Below are positions 37,401 to 50,422 of a stretch of 64,000 bases of DNA, piece after piece. The stretch spans positions 1-64,000 of the forward strand of contig WBMV01002769.1 in the NCBI GenBank assembly GCA_013396655.1, written 5' to 3'. The notes below the pieces were generated by a model. It was not told the DNA's origin, ran no database searches, and saw only the letters and a list, made by a program, of their open reading frames with translations. The stretch is from Campylorhamphus procurvoides. Its lineage: Eukaryota > Chordata > Aves > Passeriformes > Dendrocolaptidae. Numbering within the stretch: the stretch's first letter is position 1; every line of letters starts with the position of its first letter. The position numbers and the translations under genes were made by a program.

Positions 37401-40400
37401 CTGCTTCAACAAATATTTTTGTTTGCCTTTAGACTCAAATATACCTTGATTGATCATTAAAAAAAAGAAAAGGGTATCCAGACAGCTTTTCCTGCTTCAC
37501 ACCTGCACATAAAAAGAAAGTTTGATACATGTACTATAATCATGCCATCAGCATTTCAACAATGGGCACGTATCAGTTCCATTTTAGATAACAGCACCCT
37601 TCTTTTGTCCAGCAGTATGAGACACTCAAACTGCCCATGCTACGGTAGAGAAAGAACTTAGAAGTAAATCACCACATTCTATTGATACAGAAAACATAGA
37701 AATGTCACAGACAGCGAAAACTCCATCAAGTAACACATTTAGACAACAATACATGGAATCTCAAGGGAGTAATCTTAGTCATTTACTTGGTTTATAATTG
37801 GAATATATTTAGAAGAAGAAAAACATTAGGATGCCAAAACTCAATATCTGGAATCCAAAATTTGTTGAAGTAGCTACCCACACAGATGCAGAGCTGCATT
37901 AATAAAAATAAGAGAGAAGAAAAAGTGTGCATGCAAGGTAATAAAACAACTAAAAGAGGTCAGAAGGTAACAATGTAGATCGACTGTCAGCATTTAAGAA
38001 AAGTGACCCCTTTTTGAAGGTATTAAGGCCACTTCAGCCTTGCCTTACTGCCCATATGCTCTGTGGCAAATGAGAGAGATGGTTCATTACTCAGCAAAGA
38101 TTATGACATAAAGAAAAGCATGTAAAAGCATGTGGAAATTGAAATGTCTTGAGGTTCAATAAGAGTTCATAATCAAAGTGAATACTTTGAATAAATTTTA
38201 AAGCAGGGTTAGAGCCACCATCTTGCTAAAATTCCACCTCATTTTTCCCAGCATTCAGATGTGGTAAAAAAATCATTTTTTCCATAATTTTACAAGGCTG
38301 CTCTGAGACTTCTCTATTTCTGTAATTCCCTGACCCCCCTTTTACTACCACTATCCAAATTTTTTTTTCTTTTAATATATTTCTATACTTTGATATTTTA
38401 GAAGTCTGCTGACTACAGGACTATTAAAATGCATTGATTCTAAAAGAATGCAAAAGCAACAGCAAGAACCGCTGTCCCATCCTGGGAAGGTCAGTCATGA
38501 TAAATGGGCACTAAATTCTCTACAGAAATACTTCTCAGTTCTGCTGTATCAGCTCCTTAAACCTTTTACAGCAGAGATGCCTCAGATGAGAGAGGGCTGT
38601 AGAAAAAGTACATCCAGGTAGCACAAAAAAAAGTCTTTACATACAATATTGACTACTTCCTGTACATTCTGAGGTATGTCCTCAAAGGGGGAGAAGTAAA
38701 TCTGGGCAAGCTTTATTTTTCAAGAACTTGCAGCAATTGCTCTTTTTACGGTGTCCCTCACATATAGAAAGCAACAAAATCACTGGGAATATACCCACAG
38801 GACAAGATGAAGGAGGTGGCCAGCAGTAGTCAAATGCACTGAAAATATGAAAAGTATGAGGAAGAAAAACACAGGATATTTAAGAATTTTGACACTAGCT
38901 GTTTTAAAACATGTTGTTCCTTCACATTTTTATCCATTTTTGTCTTAGTCTCAGTCCCATATTCAATAATGTAGATTATTTTCCTTTCTCTTGGCAGAAC
39001 AGACTGAGAGGAAAGTGAGATTTTAGTGGGAATAAGGGCACAGCAGGGTGGATTCTCTGTTAAGGATCTAGTGCATGCTACATGGCTTGTGAGCCATATA
39101 CTTATCCCCAAGGTTTTCTTCAGCTGCAGCAGGGAGAAAGGGGGTAAAAAGTGCCTGGGCAGAGTGAGCTGTGAACACAGGGGTGCTGCTCAAGAGCAGG
39201 CATTACAGCTCTCATTGATATGCCAAACACCTGGCTGGTATAGTTCAAACCAAGACAAAAGCTGATCTTTGACTCAAGTTTTAATCTTGACCTGAAACTT
39301 TCTTCCAAATTTTAATGGAGGGATGCATGAGTATGGTCACAGTGAATTAACCTGCTCTTCTTTGACAAGATAGTGAACTTAAAGCTTTAAATGTATTTCT
39401 CTTTTTTTTAACTTAAAAAAATCTGAAAATGGGAACATGATGAAATGCAGTGTCTTTGTTTCTTGCTTAGGCAGTGAGAGCTGACAATCAGACATCAGAG
39501 AAATCACAGAAAAACTTACTGTTACTAATCTTCACCTTTCCATGAATGTTAACTTTGCAATTATTTTATGGCAAAAGAAAATTCAAATATAGTCAAAAGA
39601 AAATAAAGGTTTGCAAATGGATTTGGTTTAAAAATATATATATTGTCTTCAGAAAACATATAGAAACATCAACTCAACTCATGCAAACAGAGGTTTGCAT
39701 TGACTCTTTCCACCACAAGCTTTACTGTACATAACTCACTGTCTCAAAGACCTCGTCTCTTCTTTTACAGGCATTTCAGCATCACCTTATTAGTAAACTG
39801 TATCAAAAAGTATCACACAGTGCTTTCTTAAAGGGGAAGGGAAGAAGAGAAAAGAGCTTCTATCTATACATAAAATAATTTTTTTTAGTTTTATAGACAT
39901 TACCAGGCTTGACAGGGAGAAATCTTAAAATGATTTCTGCTAAGTGGACCTTAATTTGATACTGGTTGACATGTTGACAAATGCAACTAGTCACAGAATC
40001 TCTATTTTCCTAAATGCACAATCGATGGTCTGCAAACAATTCCATATTTTCTTTCAACTTCTCTTTTTCCATATTAGAAGGCTTAGAAAATAGTATTCCT
40101 CAGTAAAAGAGAATTTTCCAGACTAACTCAGACATGGAATTTCAGGTATAATAAATTAGAAACAATCCTGTTGAGAGTAGCTATCACTTCCAGATCACTC
40201 TTGGTCCTGAACTCTACCAACGTATAAAACAAAGCATTCACAAGAGAACACAGAAGTGTTCTCATTAGCTAATCAATACAGCAAATGGATGAAGTTTCCT
40301 CACTTTAAAATTAATGATGAAAATCCACATCATTAACTTGGAATGAGATTTTCTATGATCTGTAGCCTCAAGCTAGTCTTCAAATATACATCAATATTTG

Positions 40401-41140
40401 TGAAGCAAAGTTGATGGCCAGTATACTAATTTTAACCTGTTGTAGGTACACCAACAAATAACAAAGACTACCCTTTTTTCATTTTTCCAACCTGGGAAAA
40501 TACATATGAGCCACTCTTATTTCAGGTAAGAGGAATACTCTAGCAGGACTTAGACTAATAAATTGTTATCTTCTTTCATTACGACATGGAGAATTTAACA
40601 GTATTCTGTTGTAAATTAATACCATTAGATCATTACCTGATAAATTATGCTCATCCATTAGGCTGCATGTTGCTCTGAGAAACAGAAATTACATTTTTGA
40701 GCAAATGTAATGTTCTAACAAAGAATTAATTCTCATGTCACCACCCACAAAATCAGTGTGTGCAATCAGTTCAACCATAAAGCTTTAAAAGAAAAGAGAC
40801 AGAGGCAGAGAGAACTGTCCTGACATATGTAAGGAATTATTTAAGTCAGAAGCAATTTTCAAAGCTGAGCTCACACTCAAGCTCCATTCTTCAGTCCTGA
40901 AGAAAGTACTCTGAAATAAAGATATGTTAGACCATGAGGACAAAAGCAGGAATTGGAAAATGAAATTGTTGTCTCTGAGTTATTAATATTCCTTTTCTTT
41001 AACACAATTAATTTAATGGGGTTTTTTATATACAGAAGTTGAAATATCTCATCATTCAGTTAAAAGAATAAAAGTTTCTGTAAAAAATGTAAGAATAAAA
41101 GAATAAAAGTTACAGCAACTGCTTGAGGTTTTTAATTTGT
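34441..41140. other. Unique DNA, no gene seen
   Basis: A long block with no recognised gene or interspersed repeat. Adenine runs occur at about 36276-36288 and 37020-37032. Frames at 34409-34750 (+, 113 codons), 35095-35310 (-), 36070-36442, 38830-39111 (-) and 39026-39265 (+) have no domain I can identify. Confidence 0.5.
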
Positions 41141-41142
41141 TT

Positions 41143-41195
41143 CCCACCCATCCCCACCACCACCACACCACCACACACCCCCACCCCCCAACCCC
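41143..41195. repeat. C-rich low-complexity tract
   Basis: A 53-base stretch of ccc, cccc, accacc and longer C runs (up to six) with almost no G. The minus strand is G-rich, but the runs cluster in two groups of three, so it does not strictly meet the four-run quadruplex pattern. Confidence 0.85.
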
Positions 41196-44100
41196 AGCTA
41201 GACACTAAAGGAATTAAAGAAATGTCAGAAGTTTAAGAGTTTACCAGCTTCTTTACATTTCTGAAGCTTGCACAAAATATACTTCTATAAAACTGACCAT
41301 AATTGCTTCAGTAGTCAGTTCAGGTTCTTGCACGCTTTCACTACTGCACCACCCTTCCACAAACATTTGATGTGCTTACATGATTAGATCCCAAAGATAT
41401 GGTTTCTTAGCTTACAGTGCCAAATAAAGGGGGAAAAAATGCAAATACATCAAACAGTTTTACCTCTATTAATGACCAGATTAGGATTTGGATATATTTC
41501 TTAGCTACTCTTCACCTTATAGATACTAGAAAAATTCCATATGCTGTGAAAGAAACTGTTAAGGAATTGCACTGTATCTTTATGTAATTTGACACTGGTG
41601 CATTGAGCTCTGCAAGAATGCTAGAGATGAATGTGAAGATCTGCAGCAGCGGGAGTTGCACTGCCTCCACACTGCCTGAGGGAAACAAGTGGGGAAAAAA
41701 TAATGAAGTCGATGACACAATCAAGGAAGAAAGAATGGAACTGAAGTGCCCTATTCTTGTTGATTTCAATACCATAAATTTCAAGAAAAAGCAGCTTCAT
41801 CTAAACCAGCTATCAGTGAACTATCAAAGGGAAAATATTGTAAAGATCTACTGCAGTAAATAGCTTCCTTTCTCCCCTCTTCAGGAGGCATTAACACAAT
41901 CCCCACTGCCTGATCCTGAAGTATGGGGGAAACACAGAGTCCTGTGTCAGTGACTTGGTCTTTCTCATCTCATTGAGATCAGGGATGCACTTCCCATCTC
42001 CAACTACCATCCTTCCCTTCACTAGGGCAGAGGCTAAAACAGAAACTCTGTGCTACAACCTCCCAGGGACTGGGCAGTAGAAGTCATGGTGAGATTCCAG
42101 CAAGGCATCCAGCACCTCCACCTTCAGGACACACCGCAAGACACCCTGAAGAGAAATCTGTGCAGAATAGACCCAACTGTGAATAACTCTGCAGTAAGAC
42201 CATTAGAGTTTTAAATGTGAAGATTCTCAATGTTTGTATGACCATTAGTGTACGGCCACCTTACTGCATATGGAGATTATTTTAATAATAATTATATTAA
42301 TAATAATAATTATACTAGCCAAGGCAGCCAATGAATTAAGGCTTTTATAAGCAGTACTATTATGTAGGAGCAGTTTAAAATAAATTACTCTTACTCAGTT
42401 CAGCACAATCAGAGGTTAAATCCAACCCTTCACTCAGCCTGCACTGGATCTTCTACAGGGTCAAGATTTCCACTAAACTCTTTCACCCTTCTGATGAGCA
42501 GCAGTAAAATTCTGATATCTAGAAGGTATCCTATCTGAGACAGCCTGCTTTCATGTAGGTAAGGTAGACTCAGGACTCGTTAAATTAAAAGCTACTGCAT
42601 GTTGCCTACCACAGATTTACTCTACAGAAATGTGATCTCCTGCAGATCACCTAGCAGCAAAAATTGGGCAGTTCAGGAATCTCTCACTGTGTCCTATATC
42701 ACACATAAGGAGAAGAGACAGACATTTATCTCACAGAGCTGACAGGCTGTAAATCAATGTTTGCTCTATCTTGTTTGCTTTCACAAAACTACAACATGCA
42801 GTGTAGGCCAAGCTTTCTGCAGCTCTCAACAATTAGCAAGATTACAGTCAATTTCCCCTCCCGCCTCCAAAAAAAAAAGTATGAAAGTACTCGATGTTTA
42901 ATGAGTTAAAAACCTGCTCTGGTTTCTTGCCCTTTGAAGACCTCAACTACAATTCATTCTGTACAACTCAGGCAGAGCAAACTCCTCCATGCAAAGGCCA
43001 TGAGGGATTGCATCTGCTCAGATAAATCCTTCTCCAAGGAGTAACAGTGAAGCAGCACTGTATTTAAGCAGTGTTGGCAGCACTACTGTGTCAGTAGCTA
43101 AGTAGTGGAGAGAAAAAAAATACTTATGTGGTGTCTCTTAATGAAGGACACAAGAAAATGGTAGTATCTTTACATCTGTTCTCAGTTATTCTGACAACTG
43201 TGACCAGAAGCAGCAGCAACACAAAACCAAGAGAAATTAATGGTCAAAAATAAAGACAGACAGGCAAATTCTGTACATGTTTTCTTCGATGAAAGGTCAT
43301 TGATTAGTAAAAACATACTACAGTATATTAATACCTGGGAGTTTCGGCTTTGGTGTTATTTTTGTTTGCTTTTTTTAGTTTGGGTTTTTTTATGTGTTTG
43401 TTTCTTGGGTTTCTTGAGTATTTTTTCTTCTTTTACCTGTATTTGCATGCCCACTATTTCATACTTTGCATAAGGATAAACTCTTGCAAGCAGAAAGATA
43501 ATAATTGAACAGAGCAGTCAGTTGGTCTTCCTGGGACACCTGGGAGTACCAACTGTATTTACCCTATTTTTGCTAGTTATTTATACAAAACCAACAGTGA
43601 TAACTACAATGACCGAGGGATACCCATATCAGAACATCCCACGTATTAGCAACAAGGGTGTTTATTTGCACATTTATAGAAGAGAATATGAAACAGAGAA
43701 CCCTTTAAAAAACACTGCAGATACTAGCTTCAAGAAAAAAGCAGTTGTCATCCCTGTAGCACCTTCCAGGAGTGAGCAGTATCAACTTGCTGACAGACAC
43801 CAAACCATGGTAACCAGCCCAGTCTCCAGTCCCTGGACTAGATGAGGCATAGCAGGTCCATCAAGCCCTGTAGTACTTCGTACTGTACAAAAAGGGCAAG
43901 CCCTCATTTCAAATCTTTTGGTTTCTGATAATTTACAGCAGTGAAAATGAATTACAGGACAGGAAATCTATGTCTGTGTCTGATTAAAGCAATGCAATGA
44001 CTCATGAATGCTAGGAAAACCTCACTGTCATGCACTACAATTTGCATCATTTCTCATTTGTTTTCACACATACTCTAATAAGATCATTTCTGCTTCAGTT

Positions 44101-44712
44101 TCCTGAGTGGGAGTTCCCTGAGGACTGGATTTCATTATCAATTTTGATGGCTGAATGCTTTCAACCTTCAGCTTACATCCAGACAAAGCATACAGTGAAG
44201 AATGATAATACAATAAATGTCCTGTCACCGCTTACTTACAATGTACAGTGATCAAGTCATTGTATGCTTTTCAATTTTACAGAACAGTTTTTATTATGTT
44301 ACTTGTACTTCTGTTATGCATCGCGGTCTTTATTTTTCATATTTCTCATCTCAGTCATTCAAAAACGATTAGGCAAATCCCCATGCTGTTAAAGCCACTT
44401 TAAAAACAATTATTTTGGAAATAAATTCATTCTAAATTCCTCCTATGTGCTTATAATCTGTCATGCCTTTCAAGTTCAAATGTCTTAGGTTTTACAAACA
44501 GACACAAGGGTTTTGTTTTAAAAACTCAGAAAGAAGAATTTGGGGACTGAGAGTTCAATAAAGTTGATAGTGGTCCTTTTTAAATAGCAAAGCGTGGTGG
44601 CAATTGCTTCTTCTTGAGTCTTGTCATGTGTAGGTTTCATCCAATCTCAATTAAGCAGGAAATTTCAAAATCAGAGTCCAACCAAGTGGTAGAGTATAAA
44701 TATGCGGCAGGC
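41196..44712. other. Unique DNA, no gene seen
   Basis: No gene is recognised. Overlapping frames at 41603-41863 (+, 86 codons) and 41512-41784 (-) and a frame at 43522-43845 (+, 107 codons) show no recognisable domain. A T/G-rich stretch lies at about 43350-43440. Confidence 0.55.
42281..42314. repeat. (AAT)n microsatellite, interrupted
   Basis: aataataattatattaataa followed by taataataatta, about 34 bp in all. Confidence 0.85.
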
Positions 44713-45026
44713 TGTGGAGTTCGCTCTCGCCTTTCCCATGGTCTCTAGACGTCCCAGCAAAGAGACACACTCACACCACAGGGCAGGAAAGCAGAGAGAG
44801 CTTCATTCACCTGGCCAGAGTTTTTATGGGGCTTCACAGCCTATAGGATTCAAGGGGAAGGGTTAACAACAGAGCAGTCAGAGGCAATTTCACATAGCCT
44901 GGCCAAGGCTTGCATACTAATTAGGAAGACAAAGGGTCCAGGGAAGGAGAGGGGTAACTCAGGGTTTACAATACAGTAAAAAAGCCTCAGGTTTAAAAGG
45001 TACTTTGGTTGGTTTCTTCATCTTCA
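44713..45026 (-). mobile_element. Solo LTR with 5-bp target-site duplication
   Basis: A 314-bp segment runs from tgtggagttcgc to ttcatcttca, so it has the TG...CA ends of an LTR. It is flanked on both sides by the identical pentamer caggc (44708-44712 and 45027-45031). On the minus strand a TATA-like cataaaaa lies at 44821-44828, about 195 bases into the element. It is followed by a U5-like stretch with gtgtgtctctttgctgggacg-type sequence. A 5-bp duplication is common for class III (ERVL-like) insertions and also occurs in some class I elements. There is no internal coding region, so it arose by recombination between two LTRs. The family name is not known to me. Confidence 0.78.
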
Positions 45027-46030
45027 CAGGCTTACTGTTACATAAATACATATCAGTAACTCAGGAGATACAACTCATTGTAAAAAACAATGTCCAGAGT
45101 AAAAGTGAACCACTTTGAGTTGAAGTTGTATTACTAGTCTATGGAACAAATATCTTTATTGTTGTGAGTGTAAATCATTTAGCCTTTTCCTCCCCACAGT
45201 AACAGACAACCACTCAAATATGAGAATGAGATGACTATAAATTTATGCTAATTTTCCCTCTAAACATTTGCATATTTTTCAAAAAGAGGGTATTAAGATA
45301 TCTTTGTTTTAAGAGTAATTGAAGGATATTGTGGATAAACTAAATCAAATTATATGGAGCATTAAATTTTAAGAGGTAGATGTTGCCCAGATACCCCACT
45401 GCACATTAATCTGGACACTGACCTCAGAAATAGAGGTCTGTCCTCCAATTCCTTCCCTGACTTTCTCCATTATAGCAACTGAAAGGTCTCTCCCTGTCTC
45501 TCTATCATGTCTCATGAAGACCCTATGCTAGAGAAACCATTTTTTTAACCACAAGATTAAAAGAACAAACAAATTAAAAAACCATGAATTCCTAATAAGT
45601 TGTATAAAATAAAACACTTGTCCCAAGGATATGAGTAACTTTAAAAAAGAGTACAACTATACTTTTTTTTTTTTTTTAGGAAGGCATCTGTTAAATGTTT
45701 TTTTCACCAAAAAACAATCTGTTAATACACAAGAAACCTTCAATGAAAACAGAATATATGGTTCTATTCTAAGGACCAAAACTTCAGTGGCAGCCATAAC
45801 ATTCATACTGGCAAATTAAGTGATCTTGGAAACATTCCCAGACAGACAGGCCAAATGACCTAGAGCAGCCTGAATCTATGCTTATGAGCTGCCTTAGCAA
45901 TGAAAAATGAATGGCTTAATGCCCACTTCATTTCCACTAGGAATTGTTCCTAGAACATTTTCGTTGCTGAACCTTACACTGAAGATTTGTGAGAAAATTA
46001 GTTTACAGTTTAGAAGTCCAGCCATGAACA
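45027..46030. other. Unique DNA, no gene seen
   Basis: Apart from the LTR's right-hand target-site copy and a poly(T) run at about 45664-45679, nothing is recognised. The 62-codon frame at 45631-45819 crosses the T run and is not gene-like. Confidence 0.55.
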
Positions 46031-46173
46031 TGCTGAGATTAACTCAGTTGGTCAGAGCATGGTACTAATAGTGTCAAGGTCACAGGTTTGATCCTTGTAC
46101 AGGCCATTCACTTAAGAGTTGAATTTGATGATCCTTCTGTGTCTCTTCCAATACAGAATATTCTGTAACTCTG
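46031..46173 (+). mobile_element. tRNA-Ile-derived SINE with CR1-like tail (TguSINE1-type)
   Basis: The first ~76 bases (to about 46106) follow a tRNA-Ile. An A-box-like ttaactcagttgg comes first, then tactaata retaining an AAT anticodon at the expected place, a B-box-like ggtttgatcc, and an acceptor-like aggcca. The next ~67 bases are the CR1 3' tail: gatgatccttctgtgtctct, then a gap and attctgtaactctg. A tRNA head fused to a CR1 tail lets the SINE borrow the LINE's reverse transcriptase. This is the layout of TguSINE1 described from zebra finch. Several substitutions at CpG sites show that it is old and not a working tRNA gene. Confidence 0.88.
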
Positions 46174-49029
46174 CCTCTGGAATGATCCTGGTTCCTGTTT
46201 TCCCAGGGCAAATCATCACACTGAAAAAGGGCCTTCTACAAACAGTTCCTAGGATTAGTCCATCTGGAGCACCTCTCCCTTTTGGACTTCGCTCTTAAAG
46301 CGATAAAGCAGAACAAGAACAAGATCTGGCCAGGGCAGTAAGAACAGTCATATTTCAAGAACACAGTTCACAAAGAGATATCTAAAATGTCCAGGCTAGA
46401 AAAGCCTAAAAAAGAAACATAACTGTATCTTTCAAGATGACACAAGCAAAATTATATTACACTTCTGCTATGGATAGGTCAGTAAGCAGTAGGTGTAATT
46501 TCTGGCATAGGATATATTTACGCTGTCCCTTACAGACCATAAGAAATATAAAAAGATTACTAAACACTTGTCTAGACAGCAGATTTATTGATAGATGAAA
46601 ATCTATCACTAGAGGTTTGTAGATAAAAGATTAGGCATGCGTTCACTGGGAATTGTTTAGGAGCGTCCATGTTATCTGTAGACAGGGTAATGAACTAGAC
46701 TATCTTCTTCAGCTCTACCCTACCTATATTTCTTATGATCTACTTTCCTCTTTCTTTTCTCAGATTCTTAGAGATAACAGGGCAGAAAAGATACAGTTAA
46801 TGTCACTATAAATTTAAAAAAAAAAACAACAAACAAAATCAACAATTTCTTTTCTTTTTTTTTTTAATGAATGTTAACTTCATTTAAGTTTTTTAATTCT
46901 CCTTTGCAGTTTAGGGACACAGACCTCCCAGGTGACAAACCATCTGTCCAGCATTGGCAGCACATATTACCCTTAGAGTATCATCCTATTTCAACAAAGT
47001 TGAATAAACAGAATGAGTTACTGCAGTTTTTTTCCTCCCAAGTCTTAGAGGGAATAAGTGTATGTTGAAACAAGAATTAAACTAAAATGAAAAGTACCAC
47101 CAGGTAACCTTCCACACACTTTTGGAGTTTTGCTGCACGTATAATTGAGAAAAAATGCCAAAAGACATCTCTCTCTGTTTCTAGCTCCATCTTCTCCACA
47201 ATCTCTACCCACAGTACACACTCTTGGTGAATTGGGACAGTTGTGTTCCTTCTACATGCTACTTAATATTTTTGCAAGTTTTAGAGGGTCATTGGGACAT
47301 GTCCCACCTAAGCTTTCTTGACCTTGTTCATTTTGCAGATTTATTTCTGTTATTTTTATACACAGACCATGTCTGCAAAGTGACTTTCTTAAGATTTGTG
47401 TCTTCAGTGCTGTATTGGGGTAGTTGGTTAAAATGGAAGAATTCCATTCCTGTTGGCATAGAGGTTTAATTGACTGCCCTTGTGCCTTACCCTTTTCTGT
47501 TCTTGAAACTCAGAAGAATCCATAGGTGGACATGAGTTCCCAACATTTCCCAGCTCTGTAATTGCTACACTTATGCAAAAGACAGAAGATAATGAAGTGC
47601 ACCCGGTTGAAGGTGAACATATCTCAGCTCCTGCTGTCTAGAAGCTTCATAACTTGTGGGCTGAAATAAGGATTTTCTGTCCAAGCACACCAAGGGGTTG
47701 TAGGGAAGCTGAGGACAACTGAGCATAACCAGTGAACTCTCTGCTTAAAAAACTGAGGCACCAGTTTGCGTGACCAGACTCTGTTACCCTGGATAACCTT
47801 CATGCAACCCTTTTATTTTGGCCAGCAGCCTCACTGCTCCCAGGAGAGTAGAACCTTCATAAACCAACATCCAAAGATGTAAGGCTTTAGAGCACCACCA
47901 AACAAAATTCCTTCCGAAGACAAATATCAGCAAACATAAAAACAAGTTAATATACAGAATTGTTTCTGGAAAGATTTTGGATCCCTTGGCCAAACTCTTG
48001 AAAATTCTCAATAATGATGCCACAAAGCAAAAATAAAATACAGATTGCATGATCAACAGTTCACATCATGTAGAAGAGTCAACATAAATCAGGTGGAAGG
48101 CCTCCATAATGTTTTCTGCATACACTTCAAACGTGAAAAGTTATTTTAAAAAACATTCTCTTTGTCATTTCCCTGATATTGATAGATTTAGAATCAAGCA
48201 TCAATTAGATGTCTGACCTTGAAAATGTTACAGAAGTAATGCCATAAATATATTAAGCATTTTTCACTCATCTCAGCAGGCATGATACTATCTATGAATT
48301 ATGTAGAAAGGAGCATTAATTTTTCAAAGCAATAGATGTGACACCACTATATGGTGAAAACAAATTACTTACATTAAATGAGACATGCAGTTGGTCCAAA
48401 CTAATGTGATCTAAACAGTCTTCACTTAAAATATTTATCAGATATAAAAGATTCCATAGCTGCACTTTTCAGTATGTATTTTGCAAGCAATCTTTTTCTG
48501 CGGTATTTTGTGTTGTTATTCTGATACTGATGTTTTAACATTTTGACAGCCAGGGCAGATCTCACCATTACTGGAGTCAGGCCACTAATGCATCTGTTTT
48601 TGTCTGGACTGTGTCTGTTTCAAAATTTTATTCAATTTGCAGGACAGCAGAATGACAAAAAAAAAATTGAAAATAATGTTAGAGAATCTAACTTTCAACA
48701 TTCTTTTTAACAATTAAAGAAATAACAGATAAGCAATAATCTTAATTTTAAAAGGTTTTATTTGTCACTAAAAGTTTATTGGGACACTGAAAATATTATC
48801 TAATAAACAGTAATTTTAAGAAATAAAACACCACTATATTTTGTTCTTTCTTTCTCAAGAACTCTATAGCACATAGTGAGGGCAGTCATAATCAAACAGC
48901 AAAAGAACACAGAACAAAAAATAGATCTCTTTCCTTCATAGATTAGGATTTTGCCTCAAAAAAGCAAGAATATGGTAAAATTTTGGTATCCCATTCCAAA
49001 TTGCCATCATAAAACTATCTCGATCTTCT
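46174..49029. other. Unique DNA, no gene seen
   Basis: No gene or interspersed repeat is recognised. A poly(T) run lies at about 46856-46866. Frames at 47224-47469 (+) and 47784-48056 (-, 90 codons, hydrophobic) lack recognisable family features. Confidence 0.5.
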
Positions 49030-49242
49030 TGGACGTTAGGAAATTTCTTCACCAATAGGATTTCCAAGCACTGAAACAGGCTGCCCAGGGAAGTGGTGGA
49101 GTCCCCTGTCTGGAAGTATTTAAAAGATGTGTGGATGTTCCACCTGGGGACATGGTTTAGTGGTGGACTTGGCAGTGCTGGGTTAACAGTTGGACTCGAT
49201 GGTCTAAAGGTCTTTCCCAAACCAAACAATTCTATGATTCTA
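49030..49242 (+). mobile_element. CR1 LINE 3' end fragment
   Basis: About 213 bp match the 3' end of a bird CR1. It runs ggacgttaggaaatttcttc, then aacaggctgcccagggaagt and ggtggagtcccctgtctgga, through gacatggtttagtggtggac. It ends at tctatgattcta. The copy is 5' truncated and decayed. The overlapping minus-strand frame at 48936-49373 is antisense to it and not a gene. Confidence 0.93.
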
Positions 49243-50048
49243 AGTAACCAGTTCTCATTTAAGATTTTTCTATATTTTGAAATACGTTCTCCAGCACATA
49301 TAAGAAATAATTTTCTAGAGTAATTTAGGAAAATGATTCCACTTTCAAAACTACCATGGGCATTTAAAAACATGTCTCCATTACTCAGATGCAGACTACT
49401 CAGTGACTACAATTATCATGGATGTTTTACCCCAAAATAATTCATTATTTTTCAAAAGTGATGCTTGTACTTAGAAGTCAGAAACAGCAAAATGCACTAC
49501 AGTTGAAAATAAGCAGACGATGCCACACTCTGTATTTGGAGTATAAAATAATGTAAATTCTTACTACTAATAATGTAATGACTGACGACACTGTCAGGAG
49601 TTACATACTAAACATACATACACAGAAATCAGCTAAAAGGATGATGTGCCATTCCATTTGGATAAATTTGAAACAATACAGGAAAACAGCCCAAAAATTC
49701 ATTGAGAAACAGCAAATCTGTAAAGTTTTAGAGAAATGCAAAGTCAGAATCATGTGAAGTGCCTCTGAATGAAATATTTGTTTATCAAGACTTCTGGAAA
49801 ATAGGTGATTTCTAAGCTCAACTCTAGTCGTACTTTAGAGTTTCATATAAAAGAGCAACTGCATATCTGCATAGCTTTATAAACATACATATAGATATAC
49901 TAAAAATGCATTTGTATACATACATGCATGCATTTATACATACATATGTACATATATATAGTATGTAAAATGGAAACACATTTATACAATATGTGTCCCT
50001 ATGCAACAGGCAGATATTCAAATTCAATGACATTTAAGCAATTGTGGG
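49243..50048. other. Unique DNA with microsatellite
   Basis: Only the TACA/TATG-type microsatellite at 49881-49966 is recognised. Confidence 0.6.
49881..49966. repeat. TACA/TATA-type microsatellite
   Basis: Interrupted units of acat, atac and tata, including tacatacatgcatgcattta and tacatacatatgtacatata. Confidence 0.8.
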
Positions 50049-50422
50049 GGTCTGTTTAGCCCAGAAAAAAGAAAGCTCAGGGAAACATCTCATCAATGTG
50101 CATAAACACTTTTTAGATGCAAAGAAAACAGAACCAGGCTCTTATCAACAGTGCCCAGTGACAGGACGAGACGTAACAGGCACGGACCAAAACAGGGGTT
50201 TCTCTCTGAACCATCAGGAAGCACTCTCTGACTGTGAGGGTGACCAAGCCCTGGCACAGGTTGCCAAGAGAGACTGTGGAGTCTCCATCGTTGGAGATAT
50301 TCAAATGCCATATAAACATAGTCTTGGGCAACGGGCTCTAGATGGCTCTGCATGGGCAGGGGAGTGGGCCCAGATGTCCTGCAGAAGTGCCTTCCAATCT
50401 CAGTTACACTATGATCCCTTGA
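50049..50422 (+). mobile_element. CR1 LINE 3' fragment
   Basis: Starts at tctgtttagcccagaaaaaa, which fits the CR1 stretch encoding LFSLEK-like residues. It proceeds through tctcatcaatgtgcataaac, cagtgcccagtgacaggacg, ctggcacaggttgccaagag and ggagtctccatcgttggaga. It ends in a CR1-like tail cagttacactatgatccctt. The 145-codon frame at 50044-50481 runs through this fragment but is mostly out of the ORF2 frame and is not a gene. Confidence 0.92.

Noticed and set aside
40525..40545. Strong donor-like ttcag|gtaagagg
   Set aside because: No acceptor with a convincing pyrimidine tract and open frame was found within exon distance upstream.
46031..46106. Possible functional tRNA-Ile gene
   Set aside because: The tRNA-like part has several substitutions in stems and in the B box and runs directly into a CR1 tail. 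It is the head of a SINE.
48936..49373. 145-codon minus-strand open frame as a gene
   Set aside because: It is largely antisense to the CR1 fragment at 49030-49242 and has no recognisable domain.
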